Shown: positions 1 through 11,889 of the stretch, in pieces
Numbering within the stretch: position 1 is the stretch's first letter
Layout of the letters: each line of letters starts with the position of its first letter
From: Pezicula radicicola
Lineage: Eukaryota > Ascomycota > Leotiomycetes > Helotiales > Dermateaceae
Length of the DNA: 64,000 nt
Direction of reading: 5' to 3'
Assembly: GCA_003008705.1 (NCBI GenBank)
Contig: PDUO01000006.1
Location: 1,599,576 to 1,663,575 of the forward strand
The notes under the pieces: generated by a model
Database searches by the model: none
What the model saw: the letters and a program-made list of their open reading frames with translations, nothing else
Told to the model about the DNA's origin: nothing
Position numbers and translations under genes: made by a program

Positions 1-1700
1 TTTTCATGTCCGTCTCATACGGGAGCATCCGAAGGATTAATTCTGTTGCCTGGCAGGGCAGGGCAGAGCGGGGCAGGTAAACGAGAACGAGCATCAATAA
101 TGCAAGCGAACGGCACGACTGTAGGCGAATTTGATTCGATTCGTTGTCGGAATTCATAAGAGGTATTAATTTATTCTTGATACGTGCTCAGGGCGGGAAG
201 GTCTTCCGTTTCGAGATCACGGTTCGCTTCGCATTACTTAAAACTTGGTTCACTTCCTGCTTAATCATCTGTGAACCCATTCGAGAACTGAAAACAATTA
301 GATTTGAGACGATAGGAAGAGGGCTGTATATATAGAGTCTGGCAAGGTGTTGTCTTTTTTGGAAAATGCGAAGTAAGCCCTTGGGAAAGGCTTGCGAAAC
401 ATTTTCTGTTCTTGGCTGCATTTTGTTATACACTATAAGTTTGACTTGTAGGCACCTAAAATACTTACAACGCGCTTTGGCTACTACTAATAGCTTGGTC
501 TTTCTGTGTATATTATCATAGACAAGTATTCTAATATTAATGCGGGACACTATAGAATTTTTAATGGATATCTACAAGGTATCATGTTAAACAATAGGTT
601 TGCGATTAAGGTCAATGGGAATAGCAACTAAGAGAAGCTCTAGACTTAACATACCTAGGGTTCTTCCTGTATGTTTCGAGCCTAGCCTTGCCCAAAGCGC
701 CTTTTAGGTTAGAATTGATTCCTCTATTACTCGTGTCCAGCGCTGTACAGTACCGTACCAATAATAATTTCTTTCGACTTGTAGGCGTATCAAGAGGCAA
801 AGTCATGACACACATGTCTACATGCCGGACGCAAAGCCACAAAGCTTCTTTCAAAGCTTCTTTCCTCTCTCATGCTCCTACTCGTAGGCTGCCACCATAC
901 CGCCTGAAGTCGAAATTGACCTTCGGGCTAAGCTTTTAAGCGAGAACCCCGCCGCAACTCTAACACCGCGCAGCCTATGGTTCCCTGTAGCTCCCTGTAG
1001 CTCCCTGTAATTCTCATTTGCACGGCCAACTCCTATTGGCAAGTTCGGCTTTACGATGTGGGCGGCTGGGAACACCACTATGGCGGAGTCTTTCTGGAGC
1101 TCAGCGTTCCGGCCCCTTTTTCTTCTTCTTGCGAACAATCTACACCAATCAACGCCACGTCGATATTGGGTAGAACTGCGTGTACTATCACGTCCTCTGG
1201 TGCAAACATTGCGCCTTCTGTATGTACGACACGGGAGGTCAAGTTACCACCATGGGCTTCTGGTACATATCGTACTTCGTAAAACAGCTGAAGCAAGGGG
1301 CAGCAAGCAGCCATAGGGCTGAGGATGGAAGCCTGGAAGGATTCCCGTAAATGCTTGGGATACAGCATGGTAGTGCCTGGCAGAGCCCGGTAGCGCTTGT
1401 TTGTGCTGTAAGTAGCCCGCCCGTAAGAGGACCGGGCACGGGGCAATTCCACCACTCCAGCACGAGAACAGCATACGAGATGATTTACACAAGTTTTAGT
1501 TGGAATTACCTAATATGCCGTGGAAGTGAGGGCGCGAAGGAGGGAAATGTGCTCGCATTGGCCAGAATGTGCCTCATTCTCCTCCTGGGGTGGCTGAGGT
1601 TCTGATTTCGCACTTCGTATTAACCCAACGCAAACAAAGTTTCGACGGCATAGCACACTATTTCCCTCGTCCGTCGAAGCTACTGCCATCAGATGTTTTG
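1..1700. other. No supportable gene
   Basis: Only short overlapping open frames are present on both strands, without recognisable domains or a splice pattern that joins them. A minus-strand frame of about 125 codons at 1078-1455 has no family that I recognise. Around 980-1015 a 10-base unit (CTCCCTGTAG) is repeated about three times. I see nothing else here. Confidence 0.5.
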
Positions 1701-2127
1701 AAAGGGCCAAAGGGTGAAAGGGTGAAAGGGTGAGAAGGTGAGAGTGGAGGCACAGACATTCCACAACAGTCAAATCGCTGGCATCGCGCATTTCCCGTCC
1801 AATAAGGTGTCATTCGGGCGTCCAGGGTCCCTTATTACAGCTGTCCCAGCTGTGAATCTTCCTTCCCCCACAGAAGATCTACGATTTGATTTGAGGTCGC
1901 GTGCGCTGTTACTGCTCTCTCTCTCTCCTTCATCTTTGTTTTTTGCAGGCGGGTTTGGTCCTTTTCTATTCTTCTCTTCCCGTCGTCGTCTTTTTGTTTT
2001 GTTCTCTCTTCTCTCTTCTTCTCTCCTCTCCTCTCCTCTCCTCTCCTCCCTTCCTCCTCCCTTTCCAACCATACATTCTTCTTTCTCTCCACGCTCATTT
2101 GTCCTCCTCCGCCCATCACTTCGCAAC
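1700..2127 (+). promoter_or_regulatory. Pyrimidine-rich promoter/5' leader of the sulfatase-like gene
   Basis: A short purine tandem repeat (GGGTGAAA, about three units, near 1705-1740) is followed by a long C/T-rich tract from about 1915 to 2090, including repeated CTCCT units near 2020-2055. Such tracts just upstream of the start codon are typical of strong or constitutive fungal promoters. The tract ends about 40 bases before the ATG chosen for the next gene. Its promoter role is inferred. Confidence 0.45.
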
Positions 2128-5100
2128 ATGAAGCCACTTTTCTTTCTGGCTGTTGCACACATTGCATCGCACCTCGGAAAGAGTCCTCTGCAGTATTCGA
2201 TATTGGTCAATTCTCTTCTGTTTGCCAAGTTCATACATCTGTACAATCACCTCACGTCCCTCCGACCTCTTCTGTTCCTCCTGTACATGCCGACTTTTCT
2301 ACTTGTCGATGTCGTGACTTCCATTGCTTTTTGGGTGCTCGTTCACGCCAAAGGCCATGGTTGGCTTGCGGCTGTCTTGGCATCGACTAAGGCGTTCTTC
2401 TGGTGCGCACTACTGCCATGCGATAAAGTTTGACAGCCCTTTACTGATGGAAGTGCAGTCTGATTATGCTGGGATCCTCGTCGACCCAGATCGCATTCTA
2501 CCTGGAAACTGGAGGAGAGATCAAATGGGGCGCCGCCAGCAACTTCGCACACGATCCTGCCGGGATGAAACTACTCTTGTCAGGAGGCTTACAAGCGTTG
2601 ATGGTATCTATCGTCATTGTTGCCACTGCCAGTGTTGTTTGTCAGCCTTTGTACCATGGAACTGGGAGGGTATTGTCGACAATGGTGAGAGCCATCGCAG
2701 GTCGAAACTCGGCATTGACACATGTCGAGCAGGGATTTATGGTAGACTTGGAGGAGTTTACAGCAATGAGGAGGAGATCTGATAACAGCACACTTGAGGG
2801 CACGGTTCTAGGCGATCTCGATGATATTGAAGGCTCTCGAGAAACACTTCTTGCCGTGGATGGAGAAGATGAACGCGCCCCACAATACGTTCCATGGTCA
2901 ACTCGAATTCTGGTCCTTGCACCTATAATTACTACGTTGATTTTGCTAGCTGTACGGCCCAGGAGTCCACCCTATGCACATATGTCTGGCTCTCTTCCTT
3001 TTACTCTGTTGGAAGTCTTGGGCCCAAGTGCTCAAAACATGTGCCTTGGTGGTTACAATCCAGAGTTCATTCCATTTCCTTTACCAGGATTGATCTCCAA
3101 GGAATTTTGGGAATCGCCCAATGGTAGTTACCCTGGATGGATGCCTGTTGGGAACGATTCAATGTCTGAAGATCGAAGCCGAAAAGACACCGCAAGGCCC
3201 TCGTGGTTGCCAGACGAGAAGATACCCGGATTTGATCGATGGTATGAAGGTCCTCCAGACAAAATGAGCGAAGTCCATGCATACTTCCCAGGAAAGCCCG
3301 ACGAACCAAGTTTCGAAGGTATCAACTATGACCCAGTCAGAGACCCACTCCGAATTTCCAATCTCGAACAGAACCTGCTCGAATCACTTCGCGAAAAGAT
3401 GGGGAAAGTCACCATCAAGCATGTTGTCATACTCAACTTGGAGAGCATGCGTAAAGACGTTTTTCCTTTGAAGAAAGGATCACATCTCTACGACATCATA
3501 ATGAAAAACCATAAGCCAGCTGATAATGCTAATGAAAAGCTTTGGGATATGACCATAAATGCCGAGACTCTTACTGGCGAAGATAGCGGGTTTTCAAAAA
3601 TAGGGCGAACCGACCCCATCGCTGGTCTTGGTGGATGGCGCAACATAAGTGAGGGGATGGGAGGCATAAACGTTGTGGGTGCTGTGACAGGAAGTACTGC
3701 GACATTCAAGAGCATGCTTGGAAGCCATTGTGGTGTTCAGCCGCTTCCAGTGGACTTTACTGTCGAGGCACATGGTCATATCTACCAGCCATGCATTCCG
3801 TCTATCCTCAAATTGTTCAACCACAACAAAAGCTCTAGCTTGAATCAGGGCAAAGAAGTTGATCAGGCAAGCCCCCAACTTCAGAAAATCTATTAGCGAG
3901 GCTGAGACTAATTTAATGATCTATAGACCAATACTGGCGAGTTGGACAAGAAGCACATGTCGAAGACAACCGACATGACCTCCCAGCCTTGGAAGTCAGT
4001 CTTCGTTCAGTCTATCACTGATCATTTTGACCATCAGCACGAACTCAATTATCATATGGGATTTGCCCAATCCATCGTCAAAAGTACACTTCGCGACCCG
4101 TCGTCAAAGTACTACCCACCGACTGAAGAAGAAAGCAATTACTTTGGATATCCTGAGCGCCAGGTCAAGCCATATTTGAGGGATGTGTTTCGCGATGCCG
4201 AAGAGAATAATCAGCGTTTATTCCTATCTCACTTTACAAGTTCTACTCATCATCCATGGGCTCTTCCTGTCGCAGCAGGTGCTAGTGTTGATTTTATGCA
4301 AAGAAATTTCTGGGGATCTGAACCGCATCTCAATAAATATTTGAACACGGTTAAATACAGTGATCAGTGGATGGGCGAAGTCATGGATATGCTCGATGAA
4401 TTTAACATGGCTGATAAAACTCTTGTTGTTTTGGTTGGCGATCAGTAAGTTCTTCCGCCAGTTTTTAAGCTAAAAGCAATGTTCTGACATGGTGTACACA
4501 GTGGCATGGCGTTTAGAGAAGACGCTAAAAGACATAGCACTTTTGAAAACGGTCACATCACCAACATGCGAGTCCCTCTCGTCTTCCACCATCCTTCTCT
4601 GCCACGAATACAACTAGCAGTAAATGCAACGGCTATTTCCATCCTGCCCACTATTCTCGATCTTCTTATCACCACCTCATCGCTTAACACAGACGACACA
4701 GCGATTGCTTCAGATCTCATCCATCAATACGAGGGCCAGAGTTTGATCCGACCATACCGGGTAGAAAAGCATGGACGTCAAGCATGGAACATCGGAGTCT
4801 TAAATGCAGGAGGTGGTTTCCTATCCGTCGCATCAGCAGCCGTTCCATTCCGCTTAATTCTCCCCGTCTGTAAGTCAGGCGTCTACAGATTCACGTCCAC
4901 CTCCTCCGATCCAAACGAACTCCATCCATTAGAAGCATATTCGATCCCCGAACTCGCATCACGGGTTCGAAAAGAGCATAGCGAGGAAGCTGCCGAGTGG
5001 ATTGTAGATGCCGAGAAAGTTGGGAAGTGGTGGGTGAAAGAGCAGAGGAGACGGTGGAGATATCATGGTGCTAGTATGCAGGATGATCGGAAACCCAGCG

Positions 5101-5150
5101 AGATGAGGGGGACGGGGAAGATTAGAAAGGAACATTGGTGGAATACTTGA
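2128..5150 (+). CDS. Membrane sulfatase/LTA-synthase-like phosphotransferase
   Basis: Exons 2128-2402, 2459-3866, 3927-4444 and 4502-5150 give 949 residues. The N-terminal 200 residues carry several hydrophobic segments (for example FLLYMPTFLLVDVVTSIAFW), and another lies before residue 300, so the protein should be membrane anchored with its catalytic domain outside the cytosol. The second half is an alkaline-phosphatase-superfamily (sulfatase/LTA synthase) domain: ESMRKD near its start, the TGSTATFKSM stretch around the expected nucleophile, HHPWALP, and the metal-binding VVLVGDHG, completed only when the last intron is removed. Fungal relatives are uncharacterised 'sulfatase domain' proteins, so the substrate is unknown. 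Intron 2 is best read as GC-AG (CAG|GCAAGC, branch ACTAAT); a GT alternative nine bases upstream has the same phase but is weak. The start has a good context (CGCAACATG) after a pyrimidine-rich leader. Confidence 0.85.
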
Positions 5151-6265
5151 GGATTTACTCAGAAGGAATCGAATTGAATTTATTTGCGCATTTGATTATT
5201 GATGACAATGCAGATGCTGACAGTGATGCGGTTTTGGGAATTTGAGTTTTGGGTTGTGCTTAGAAGGCGTTTGGAGAGGATGGCGATATCGAGATAAAGA
5301 AAAATTTGGAGTTTATTCTGGGTGCTTAGTTGATGCTGAGAAGGAGGTACGCTTGTAGAACCGGAGTTAGGCGTTGTGGGCGTACAAATATACCAGTGGG
5401 AAATACCCTCTTCATTAAGCGAGCAACTACGAACGTCTAAATGGGGGTAAAAATTAATATCCTCCATTAGACCTAAGGTTCAAATTGTATAGAAAGATAT
5501 TAAATCACCTGCGTCTCTAATTTTCAGAGTGTTTAATCTATTAGCTTAGCTTACTTTTAGCTTGTCTTTATTTTAGAGTTTATATTAGTAACTTAGATAT
5601 TTATGGCTAAAGTACATTTATAGAGAATTATTTAAGGTACAGGAGACTAAATATCGTTCTGTCTATACCTATACTATTAGAAAAGGACCTGTTATAGGAT
5701 AATAGAAATCGAAGAAATACTTAAGGCTATTATTCTATATCTCATTGCTGTAGTCTCTATTAAGTACTGGCTTTTTATAACCTCTTTATTCTATTAGATG
5801 TATAGAAAGGGTCTATTACACACTGCAGGCCAATTAGTCTGTCGGTTGTTGCTCGCTAAGCGTTGAGATCTCTAAATCTAAGGGGCATCGTCCTTAAATT
5901 AACGTGTGAATTAACTTCCTAACGGCCTATAGAAACCCAACTACCGACAATGAACATGTTTAGCCTGCAAAGCATGCATGAATTCTGGCTCATTACCAAA
6001 TTTGCGAGTAAACAAATCTTAAGGGATACCGCATCTAGTTGTAAACCGGTAGTGATAAACTACCGCATAGCTAGTATTTTTGTCCAGTACAGACCGTACG
6101 AGTACGGTACAGGGCCTGAAGGAGTGTGCATCATAAGATGAGATCATTTCCTTTGTTGCTGAGGCACCACGGTACGACGCTGATCTCCAACGTTTCTGTC
6201 AAATCAAATGACTTTGGCTGGTCACTCAAGAACATTAACTTGGCATTTCCCCGCACTTTATAGCG
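5151..6265. other. Gene-free, TA-rich spacer
   Basis: From about 5480 to 5830 the sequence is TA-rich with dense stops in all frames, as expected for an old repeat altered by RIP. The rest has ordinary composition but no supportable gene. Confidence 0.5.
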
Positions 6266-6646
6266 GGTGGATAGAAGTCTATCTAGTAGCCGAATTTACT
6301 CCGAAAGTCTATTAGTATAACTATTTATCTTATAAAAATTTAGGTGTATAAGTATATCTTAAACTTTTACTAGTAATTAATTATAGTATTTATAGTAGAC
6401 TTTTTTATATACTTTAAAAGTAGCTAGGGAAATTAAGAAGAGTGTAGAGTAGTAAAATATCAGCCCCTCTTACTTTAAAGATATAGATATTAATAGCAAC
6501 ATCTCTAAAATATAATAGAATATTATATAATTATAGATAACTATCGAAATCATGTTTCTAGTATAAAGGTATATTTTTAATTATTTCCTTTTATTATATA
6601 TGACTTTTGGTGTAAATTCAGCTACCGGATAGACTTTATGTCCACC
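6266..6646. mobile_element. MITE-like element A
   Basis: About 45 bases at 6266-6310 (starting GGTGGATAGAAGTC) match the reverse complement of 6602-6646 (starting GGTGGACATAAAGTC) with few mismatches. The 290-base interior is TA-rich and non-coding. This is the structure of a miniature inverted-repeat element. No clear target-site duplication is seen, and the exact ends are uncertain by a few bases. Confidence 0.6.
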
Positions 6647-7049
6647 TACTGTACTAGGATAACTGGGAGATCAGATGCAGGTACAGGGGAGTCTATCACC
6701 TCGACGTGCTCGCCTCCTTGCTTTGTTTGTTCTTACTCCGATGCTTCTAAGCGCAAGTTCTCCGACTGCCGCTGAACAAGCAAACATTATTGGATGAGCT
6801 GTCCGTAACTATATACTATAACCCATCTCTTAATCAAATAGACATTTTGTCCGACAATGCGAGATGCAATACGAAAACGAGGGGTGAATACACCCTGGAC
6901 GACCCTGACTTCTACTTGCCGATGATGAATTGGCCATACTGCAGATGATCAGGTACGCAAACATATAAACACTTGGTTCCGTACAGATAAATTTTTGTAT
7001 TTTGCCCGATTTACTCAACTATCTAGCTTTGTTGGCTCCTTAGTTCGCG

Positions 7050-8930
7050 ATGCACCTTCCTCATCCACTCGTTATTGCTCTATATTGGTCTCTTTTCCTT
7101 TCGTCGGCACTTGCGCAAACATCAAATACAACTTTCCCTATCGTTGACCTCGGATATGAGCTCCACCAAGCCGACTTTTTCAACGTAAGTGTAATCCAAG
7201 ACACCAGCACGGGTTTATTTAACAACCTCAACCGTAGGAAACTGGCAACTTCTATAACTTTAGCAACATTCCCTACGCAGAATCACCACTTGGAGATCTG
7301 CGCTTTCGAGCACCTCAACCACCTCTCACCAATCGCTCAGCGGTAAATACAGGAAGTGTTGGAAAGATATGTCCACAGAGCTACCCAGCATGGGTCATCG
7401 AAGGCCAATTTTTCGTATCGAATTATACGCAGGGACTCGCATTCAATGTCTCAGTGTGGGACGCTGAAGCTCCGAATATTACAATAGACCTCTTCCCAGT
7501 CGATCCGAGGGAGACCGAGGACTGTCTTGTTCTGGATGTAGTTGTCCCTCAAAACATCCTGGAATCAGCTAATACTAGCTGCGGCGCACCGGTTATTGTG
7601 TGGATTCATGGAGGCGGCTATGCTGTTGGAAGTAAAGACTTTTATGGGAGTCCCTCTGGTATTCTTGCGCGTAGTAATATTACCACGTCCGAGGGTGTTA
7701 TCTTTGTCGCGCTGAATTACCGTCTTGGTGCTCTTGGGTTTCTATCTGGATCAACACTGGAGGCTGATGGGACTGCCAATGCTGGCTTGCTTGATCAGAG
7801 ATTGGCTCTTGAATGGGTGCAGGAACACATTTCTAAGTTCGGGGGTGATCCTAATAAGGTGACTGTTATGGGTGAATCAGCTGGAGGAGGTTCAATCATT
7901 TACCATATCACAGTAAGTCGTTGGTCGCTTAACTTTAAACTCCCTCTCCTGTCGAGGCTTGCTCAGTCACATATCACCATAATTCTCTCATACATCTAAA
8001 ATAATGAACTGACAATTATCTCTCAACTAGGCTTATGGTGGCAAGAACGGATCAGCCCCATTTCTCCGTGCTATCCCCCAATCACCAGCATATAGTCCAT
8101 ACCAAACCACCGACCAAGAAGAAAGCATGTTCGAAAATTTCCTCACGGCCGCGAACGTTTCAAGCCTCACGGAACTCCGCAGTCTCTCATCAGAAGCCCT
8201 CATTACAGCTAATCTCCAAGCAACTCTCAACGCAGCCTACGGAACCTTTCCCTACACGCCAGTTGTTGACGGTAGCTATGTACCAGATCTTCCACAATTG
8301 CTCCTACTCAACGGCGAATACGATGATAGCGTAGAGCTTCTAATTGGACACACCGCCGAAGAAGGCGTCTTTTTCACTAATCCGATAATCACCACCGATG
8401 CTACATTTGACGACTCACTTACATCGGCTTACCCCAATGTATCTGATTCAGTAATAGATTACATCAAAAATACTTTATACCCACCCATATTCAACGGTTC
8501 CGAACCATACACAAACAACCTCGACCGAGCAATCCTACTAAATTCCGAAGTAATAGTCCTCTGTAACGCATTCAACCTAGATAAAGCCTTCAAGAATAAC
8601 ACTTACGCCTATATCTTCGATGTCCCACCTGCCGTCCACGGTTCCGACGTAGCTTATACCTTTTACACAGGTCCATTCGGTTCTAACTATAGTTCTGTCT
8701 CGTTTAATTCGACGGTGGCGGAAGTTATGTTGGATTATTTCACTACCTTTGCGGATACGGGGATCCCGACTACGACTGTGGCGGGTGTACCGGCTTTCGG
8801 AACGTATGGTGAAGATGCTACGGTTATGAATTTGGCGTCGGTGGATATTTCTTTGGTGACTGATCCTGCTGCTAATAGTAGGTGTGATTGGTGGCAGTTG
8901 GCTCTGTTTGCTGCGAATTCTACTACGTAG
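7050..8930 (+). CDS. Secreted type B carboxylesterase/lipase
   Basis: Exons 7050-7184, 7238-7912 and 8031-8930 give 569 residues, the usual size for fungal type B carboxylesterases. Residues 1-22 form a clear signal peptide ending in ALAQ, so the enzyme should be secreted. Family landmarks are in order: NFSNIPYAESPLGDLRFR, EDCLVLDV, the oxyanion-hole VWIHGGGY, the nucleophile elbow GESAGG (Ser259) and the catalytic His in VHGSDVAYTF (His473). Both introns have GTAAGT donors and phase 0. Several Asn-X-Ser/Thr sequons fit a glycoprotein. Substrate cannot be read from sequence; ester bonds of plant or lipid origin are typical. It has no obvious functional link to its neighbours. Confidence 0.92.
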
Positions 8931-9474
8931 TTCGTTCGGTCTTGTAAGTTTTGGTTTTTATATACTTATAAAAACTTATTATTAATAGGGTGGATTAATA
9001 TTCGGTGTTTTACTGTGCTGTCTTCTAGCAGATTCTAGGATATCTTTGGAGAAAATGTTTATTTCTCAAGCTGGATTGTCTTGCGAAGTAGCTTGTGTCG
9101 CTAAATGGCTTGTGTCGCTGATTGCTCTGTGTCGTCAAGCATTCTTATGTCGCAAAAAGTTTTAGTGTCGCTAAGCGGGCCGGCTTGCGGCTCCGCTTCT
9201 AATCTCGACCTCCTTTGTCCTGCCTCTCTTTATGTCACCCTGAATAACCCCGACCGAAACCACCCCAAAACAATTCCGATTCTCTTGTGTAAATTAAGTA
9301 TTTACATAAGTCACAATGGTTTAGACTTGAGGTGTGACAACGAGATAAGTCAGGCTTGCATATGTGGCCTCTTGGCCATGCCAATTTCAAAGTTGTACGT
9401 CAACTGTCAACGATGATATCCCATCTAGAACAATTTGACTCTTCATACTAATCAAGCAATGTCAGTCACCTCAA
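8931..9474. other. Intergenic spacer with repeated GTGTCGCT-like words
   Basis: No gene is seen. Between about 9085 and 9175 short words of the type TGTCGCT/TGTCGCA recur about five times at irregular spacing. Meaning unknown. Confidence 0.35.
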
Positions 9475-10842
9475 ATGTTGAACTTACACAAAGGACCTTT
9501 CCGAAGACTGTTCGCCCGTCAAATGCCAAAACTTCTCTATCAGTGGCAAGAAGGGGTCGAGCAACTCGAAGGCTACCAACCAGGAGGCTATCATCCAACG
9601 CACATCGGCGATCGCTTTCATGACAGTCGGTACAAGATTGTGCACAAACTTGGCCACGGAAGCTATTCCACAGTATGGTTAGCTCGAGACGAGAAAGAAG
9701 GCAGGAATGTTGCTCTCAAGATTCTCGTTGCTGAAGCTTCCAAGAAAAGCTCAGAGAGCAAGATTCTACGCGCATTACAACTTGGAAGATCTGATCATCC
9801 AGGTCGGCCATACGTTTCCTCTCTGCTCGAGGACTTCTACTTCGAGGGACCAAATGGTCAACACCTATGTCTTGTGACAGAGGCTGTTGGCTGTAGTGTC
9901 GCATTGTCTAAAGACGCAAGCACTACATGGCTGTTTCCCGTTAATGTTGCTCGCGCAATATCCGCGCAGGTCCTGCTAGGGCTAGATTATGTCCACTCTC
10001 ACAACGTGATTCATGGCGGTAAGTGTTCTGTGTAAACGCCCTGTGTGAACCTCATTCATTAATCACCTCCAACAGATTTACACTCGAATAATATTCTTTT
10101 CCAGCCTCCTGGACTGGAAAGCTCCATGGTTGAAGAGATATATCGTCGTTTTGGGGAACCCCAAAGACTGCCTGTACAGCGTCTCGACGGAGCCAAAGTT
10201 GGATCAGAAGCACCATCATATTGCGTGCCTCCCGCCATGCTGGCTATATCAAGCGAAGATGTCACCGATGCAAGAGTCAAAATCTCCGATTTCGGGGAAG
10301 CTTTTTTTGCAAACGACAAAGACAATCAAATTCTAAACACACCTATCTTGGTGCTTCCACCAGAATTATTCTTCCACACGCCCCTTAGACCTGCAGTCGA
10401 TATATGGACTCTTGGATGTACATTGTATGAGATATTAGGGGAGCGGCCTCTATTTGAGGGGTTCATGCCGGATGAGGACGACATTATCGCCGAGATGATA
10501 AGTACATTGGGCCCTCTACCTCAGGAATGGTGGGAGAAATGGGAGAAGAAAACAGATTTCTTTCTTGAAGATGGTTCTTGGAAGGAAGACACTAAACGAA
10601 ATCATGACCCTCAATCACGACCACTTGTGCAGCGCTTGAAAGAAATGGGACGAGGGGAAGATCCAGAGACTTGCGAGTTTAGCCCCGAAGAAATGGCGAG
10701 TTTGAACGCTTTACTGAGATCCATGTTGACTTATGATCCGGCAAAACGCGTTGCGATTGGTGATGCGGTCACTTCGGAGTGGATGAAGAAATGGGGATTG
10801 CCGGCGATTAGAGAGGCTTGCTCTTCAATCAATAGTAATTAG
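9475..10842 (+). CDS. SRPK-like protein kinase
   Basis: Exons 9475-10018 and 10076-10842 give 436 residues. Kinase landmarks are complete: glycine loop LGHGSYSTVW (about residues 59-68), the lysine in VALKIL (Lys82), a catalytic loop reading HGDLHSNN (Asp182, whose codon is split by the intron), the metal-binding DFG (Asp253) and DIWTLGC in the F helix. The HGD in place of HRD and the split lobes with a short spacer are typical of the expanded SRPK-like kinases of filamentous fungi, whose targets are mostly unknown; classical SRPKs phosphorylate SR proteins in RNA processing. The chosen ATG gives a GYQPGGYHP lead-in, which is standard for this family. The GTAAGT intron ends in AACAG. Confidence 0.9.
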
Positions 10843-11297
10843 GAAGATGTTACAAGAATTAATCAAAACTATCATGTTATAGATTAACTTCAAAAGCCAA
10901 CCTTGTATACACAAATACATGAACTAAAGTAAATCACTGCACTAAATAGAGCTCTCTTTTCTTAGCCAGGAGAAAGTAAATAATGTTTACTATAGACCTT
11001 TAGGTAGTGTTTTAGGTATACGTAAGCATATTATGTTACCACAGGCACCGACTTCACCATTTCTGGTGCTTGTTCTGATGTTCTGTACGTACGTGCAGAC
11101 GGTATTTGGCATAGTAAATCAACGGTGGTTAGGCAACACAAAACGGACGACTGGTACTAAAACAATTATCTTCCCTTACTTACGAATAGAAAAACTATCC
11201 AGAAGCTGGTAATAATTACCGGAGTGTCTATCCACCTATCTATTACAGCACAATCCCGCAGCTATTTCCAGCTCACTCCCAAAACATTCCCCCCGAA
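10843..11297. other. Intergenic spacer, no gene seen
   Basis: Ordinary to TA-rich sequence with stops in all frames. Nothing supportable. Confidence 0.4.
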
Positions 11298-11850
11298 ATG
11301 ATAGTTTTTGCAATAGACATTATCTCAGACACTGTCTGCCCATGGGTACTTTCAAACCCTTTCTAGACTTCAAATATTTCGCTTAGCCTGATATTCCCTT
11401 CTTCTATGTTAGTGTTACATTGCTTTTCGTCGCCTGCGAAAGGCAATCACAGTCTACCAGAAAAAATATCCTGGCGGATTCAGTGACACCTTCAACATAA
11501 CATGGAAACCATACTATCTCGACCCACTAGTACCAAAATACGGCATCCCTATTCAAGGTAATAACTACTATCCAGCCAGGCTAAACATGTACTCATAGCC
11601 TCAGATAAAATGCTCAGTCGCATGGACCCTGAACGCGTGGAAAAAGATACAGCGTCATCTCCAGAGCATTGGCGCTGCTGAGGGCATCATGTTTAAATTC
11701 GGCGGGAAGATGGGGAATTCTAGACTCTTACATCAATTGCTACAATTGGCTGAGATGGATAGTCTTGAAATGTAAGGGAAAGTTGTGGAGGAGATTCGTT
11801 AAGCTTCTTTGAGGTCTTTGTGAAAATTAAGGAGGAATAAAGCTCTGAAT
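11298..11850 (+). pseudogene. Decayed DsbA/FrnE-like thioredoxin-fold gene
   Basis: Three exons can still be spliced: 11298-11345, 11413-11557 and from 11605. They rebuild the start of a DSBA-like/FrnE family oxidoreductase: IISDTVCPW joined to CY gives the CPWCY active-site region, followed by YQKKYPGGFSDTFNITWKP. In exon 3 the reading frame breaks in an A-run near 11642-11647. One base out of register, the expected family segment resumes (IGAAEGIMFKFGGKMGNSR) and then meets a TAA near 11773-11775. The conserved C-terminal part is not recognisable. Introns and splice sites are intact, so the inactivation looks recent. A sequencing error in the A-run could explain the frameshift but not the later stop. 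Confidence 0.75.
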
Positions 11851-11889
11851 GAGAGTGTCACTTGATAGACTTAAAGATGGCTATACTAT

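Noticed and set aside
1078..1455. 125-codon minus-strand frame
   Set aside because: It overlaps several other frames of similar size in ordinary composition. No domain, splice context or start context supports it.
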